A stretch of DNA of 64,000 nucleotides, taken from assembly GCF_000427445.1 (NCBI RefSeq), contig NZ_KE386496.1:1663585-1727584 (forward strand), written 5' to 3'. The notes under the pieces were generated by a model that saw only the letters and a program-made list of their open reading frames with translations, made no database searches and was not told the DNA's origin. Shown here one piece after another: positions 62,517-64,000 of the stretch; position 1 is the stretch's first letter, and each line of letters opens with the position of its first letter. Source of the stretch: Methylocapsa acidiphila B2. GTDB lineage: Bacteria; Pseudomonadota; Alphaproteobacteria; Rhizobiales; Beijerinckiaceae. The position numbers and the translations under genes are program-made.

Positions 62517-64000
62517 TTAGCCATTTCCGATGTTGGTGATCATCGCCATTGACGGAGGAAAGTAATTTTGAAGCACTTCATCCGCATAGACTCCGTACTC
62601 GTATCTACGCGTCCGCAACGGCCACTCGATCTGATAATAATCTTGTCGCGTCCGGATTTGCAACACGTTGCCGACGCCAGCGAGCGGGTACGGAAGCGCC
62701 TTAGAGGTCATCAATATTGTTCCAGCGGGCATATTCGGATGCACTTTAATATCTAGCACCGCTCCACCCTGCATTGGAAAGCGGTTTAGATATGTTCGAA
62801 CCATGATCCCACCGCCAACCATTTCCTGAGCGGACTCGAATACAAATCGCTGCGCGGCGGATTGGGAGCCCAACAAGATTTTTCGTGATATGTTCAAAGC
62901 CTCTTGCGAATTCACCCAAATCGTGTCCGGCGAGAGTCGGAAATTGTCCCACATATACTTGAGCACTGCATCAATTTCGATAATTCCTCCTGCGCTATCG
63001 GAGGTCAGAGGTGTGCCAGTCCCTGCCGCCCCAGTGGTCATCGTATAGATGTAAGAACCCGATCCCTGCTTGATTGCTTGATAAATCAAACCATCGAATG
63101 CGAGCGCATTTGCAGAATTGTCATTCACTCCGAGCGACGCAGCAGTCTGCACACCGGCAGCAATCGCCGTAATGACAATTGAATTAATTGTAGTGATAGC
63201 ACCAAGCGCTTCAGCTCCGGGCGCACCCCAGAACCAAGCGTATCCCAACGCACCGCGTACCGCCGAAACGCTCGCGCTAATAGATCCAGTTGGCCCCGCT
63301 ACTGCGACGGTGGCGTTGGCGCTTTTAGCGCCAACGCCACCGCCAAACGTATCAGTCGATCCGTCCGCGTTAACACGTGTGATTTGTCCCTGGATACCCG
63401 ACGCCACAGAGCCATTGACGAGTCCATCATGCGTGAGGGCCGCGCAAATGACAGAATAGGTCTGTGTCCCGAGAGAACCTCCAATTCCAGATGACGTCAA
63501 CGTAGGGGTCGGCGTTACGCCGAGAGGCGTTGAGGCGCATCCACCAAGAATCATCGATTCTTCGCCCAGCATCAATGCCTCGAGGCCCGTTTTCGCTGCC
63601 GCGGCGCGAACGTCATCGAACTCCTGACCGGCATATTGCGCCTCAAAGTCGACGCTGGTCTCAACGCCGATGCCTTTATAGGTCGCTGTGTAATCCTGGG
63701 TCGCAATCGCTAGCACACCGCCACGATTAGCGGAAGAAACGCCGAAACGTAGCCCATTTGTGTTAATTGCCGTAATTGCCCGCCACGCGGCCTGAATGCC
63801 GCCTTTCCCGGAAACGCGAGGAATCGAGTTACGTAGGGGAGTGAGAACAGGATAAAGGAATTTTGCGCCAAGCTCGAGATCGTAAAATGTGAGTCCTGAG
63901 GTCGGTGACGAACTTTGCGAGAACGTTCCTTTTTCAAGTCCCAGTAGACTTCTAAACCGAGGATCACCGAGAGGCCGTTGCTGGGCCGTCTTGAGTCGGC
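62517..64000 (-). CDS. Major capsid protein with large inserted beta domain, N-terminus beyond window
   Basis: I extended the frame upstream of the GTG at 63716; it stays open and protein-like to the edge (RLKTAQQRPLGDPRFRSLLG, AWRAITAINTNGLRFGVSSA), so about 494 codons are visible and the start is missing. The outer parts (VDFEAQYAGQEFDDVRAAA; YMWDNFRLSPDTIWVNSQEA; LDIKVHPNMPAGTILMTS) read as an HK97-type capsid. Residues between LGGCASTPLG and AFDGLIYQAIK form a Gly/Ser/Thr/Val-rich insertion, perhaps an Ig-like domain. Confidence 0.7.
   Translation of the reverse strand, partial: RLKTAQQRPLGDPRFRSLLGLEKGTFSQSSSPTSGLTFYDLELGAKFLYPVLTPLRNSIPRVSGKGGIQAAWRAITAINTNGLRFGVSSANRGGVLAIATQDYTATYKGIGVETSVDFEAQYAGQEFDDVRAAAAKTGLEALMLGEESMILGGCASTPLGVTPTPTLTSSGIGGSLGTQTYSVICAALTHDGLVNGSVASGIQGQITRVNADGSTDTFGGGVGAKSANATVAVAGPTGSISASVSAVRGALGYAWFWGAPGAEALGAITTINSIVITAIAAGVQTAASLGVNDNSANALAFDGLIYQAIKQGSGSYIYTMTTGAAGTGTPLTSDSAGGIIEIDAVLKYMWDNFRLSPDTIWVNSQEALNISRKILLGSQSAAQRFVFESAQEMVGGGIMVRTYLNRFPMQGGAVLDIKVHPNMPAGTILMTSKALPYPLAGVGNVLQIRTRQDYYQIEWPLRTRRYEYGVYADEVLQNYFPPSMAMITNIGNG

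Larger units (their letters stand above)
42390..64000 (-). mobile_element. Partial tailed-phage prophage with GTA-like tail hub module
   Basis: All genes are on one strand, in structural-then-lysis order, from the capsid at the right edge to holin-like proteins next to purM. Codon and base use from about 45 kb rightward is AT-richer than in the host genes. Head (capsid, connector), tail (tube, chaperones, tape measure, tip) and lysis genes are complete enough for a long non-contractile tail (siphovirus type). Terminase, portal, integrase and repressor are not in the window. The left end probably lies at 42.31-42.39 kb, but no direct repeat marking att was found. An IS remnant and a domain rearrangement suggest decay or domestication. 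Confidence 0.8.

Noticed and set aside
63710-63967. 85-codon minus frame at the right edge
   Set aside because: The overlapping frame that continues the capsid protein is more protein-like and stays open to the edge.
1-64000. tRNA, rRNA or CRISPR array
   Set aside because: No cloverleaf-like TTCRANNC patterns in context, ribosomal RNA segments or regularly spaced repeats were recognised by eye.

Overview
The window is a GC-rich alphaproteobacterial chromosome segment carrying part of a prophage. The order rplM-rpsI-argC, adjacent recA and alaS, a class I PHB synthase with a phasin, an IalB-family protein, an Omp25/31-type beta-barrel and a YcjX/YcjF pair all point to the order Hyphomicrobiales (Rhizobiales). 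A Methylocystaceae/Beijerinckiaceae-type host is plausible, but no marker in the window proves it.

Host part, 1-42.3 kb. A PhyH-type dioxygenase gene is cut by the left edge and is followed by an unusually hairpin-rich intergenic region. Then come a YkgJ-type cysteine-cluster protein, UspA and an SDR, and a divergent Mla lipid-transport operon (mlaE-mlaF-mlaD) in which MlaD is fused to the auxiliary-lipoprotein domain. IalB, FIST, alr, RDD and bpt (arginyl/leucyl-transferase family) follow, with parC on the other strand. The biotin genes lie around 14.8-18.5 kb (bioA opposing bioF-bioD). Next are a diverged PurD-like protein, phaC, a secreted Cys-rich protein, the rplM-rpsI and argC group, a CoA-binding protein, a Cys/Met-metabolism PLP-enzyme homologue lacking its PLP lysine, an outer-membrane beta-barrel, recA, alaS, a phasin, SixA, YcjX/YcjF, and purM-purN.

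Prophage part, about 42.4 kb to the right edge. Every gene is on the minus strand. In transcription order (right to left) they are: major capsid protein (cut by the window edge), head-tail connector, tail completion protein, major tail protein, a tail-assembly chaperone pair joined by a predicted -1 ribosomal frameshift, tape measure, a GTA_TIM-DUF2460 fusion, a decayed IS5-family transposase, DUF2460, DUF2163, NlpC/P60 peptidase, tail-tip/hub protein, fibre proteins, an SGNH-hydrolase fibre, a phage-tail lysozyme, and a cassette of small membrane (holin-like) proteins. The hub order resembles the RcGTA g11-g15 block, but the TIM-barrel domain has moved out of the hub gene into a fusion with an extra DUF2460 copy. 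From about 45 kb rightward the DNA is visibly more AT-rich than the host. The lysis cassette at 42.4-45.2 kb is host-like in composition. No integrase, terminase, portal or attachment site is in the window.

Most notable: the frameshifted chaperone, the GTA_TIM-DUF2460 rearrangement with its IS remnant, a shared beta-domain in the connector and the tail tube, and three or four host enzyme homologues lacking signature catalytic residues (PLP enzyme, PurD-like, Alr, SDR).
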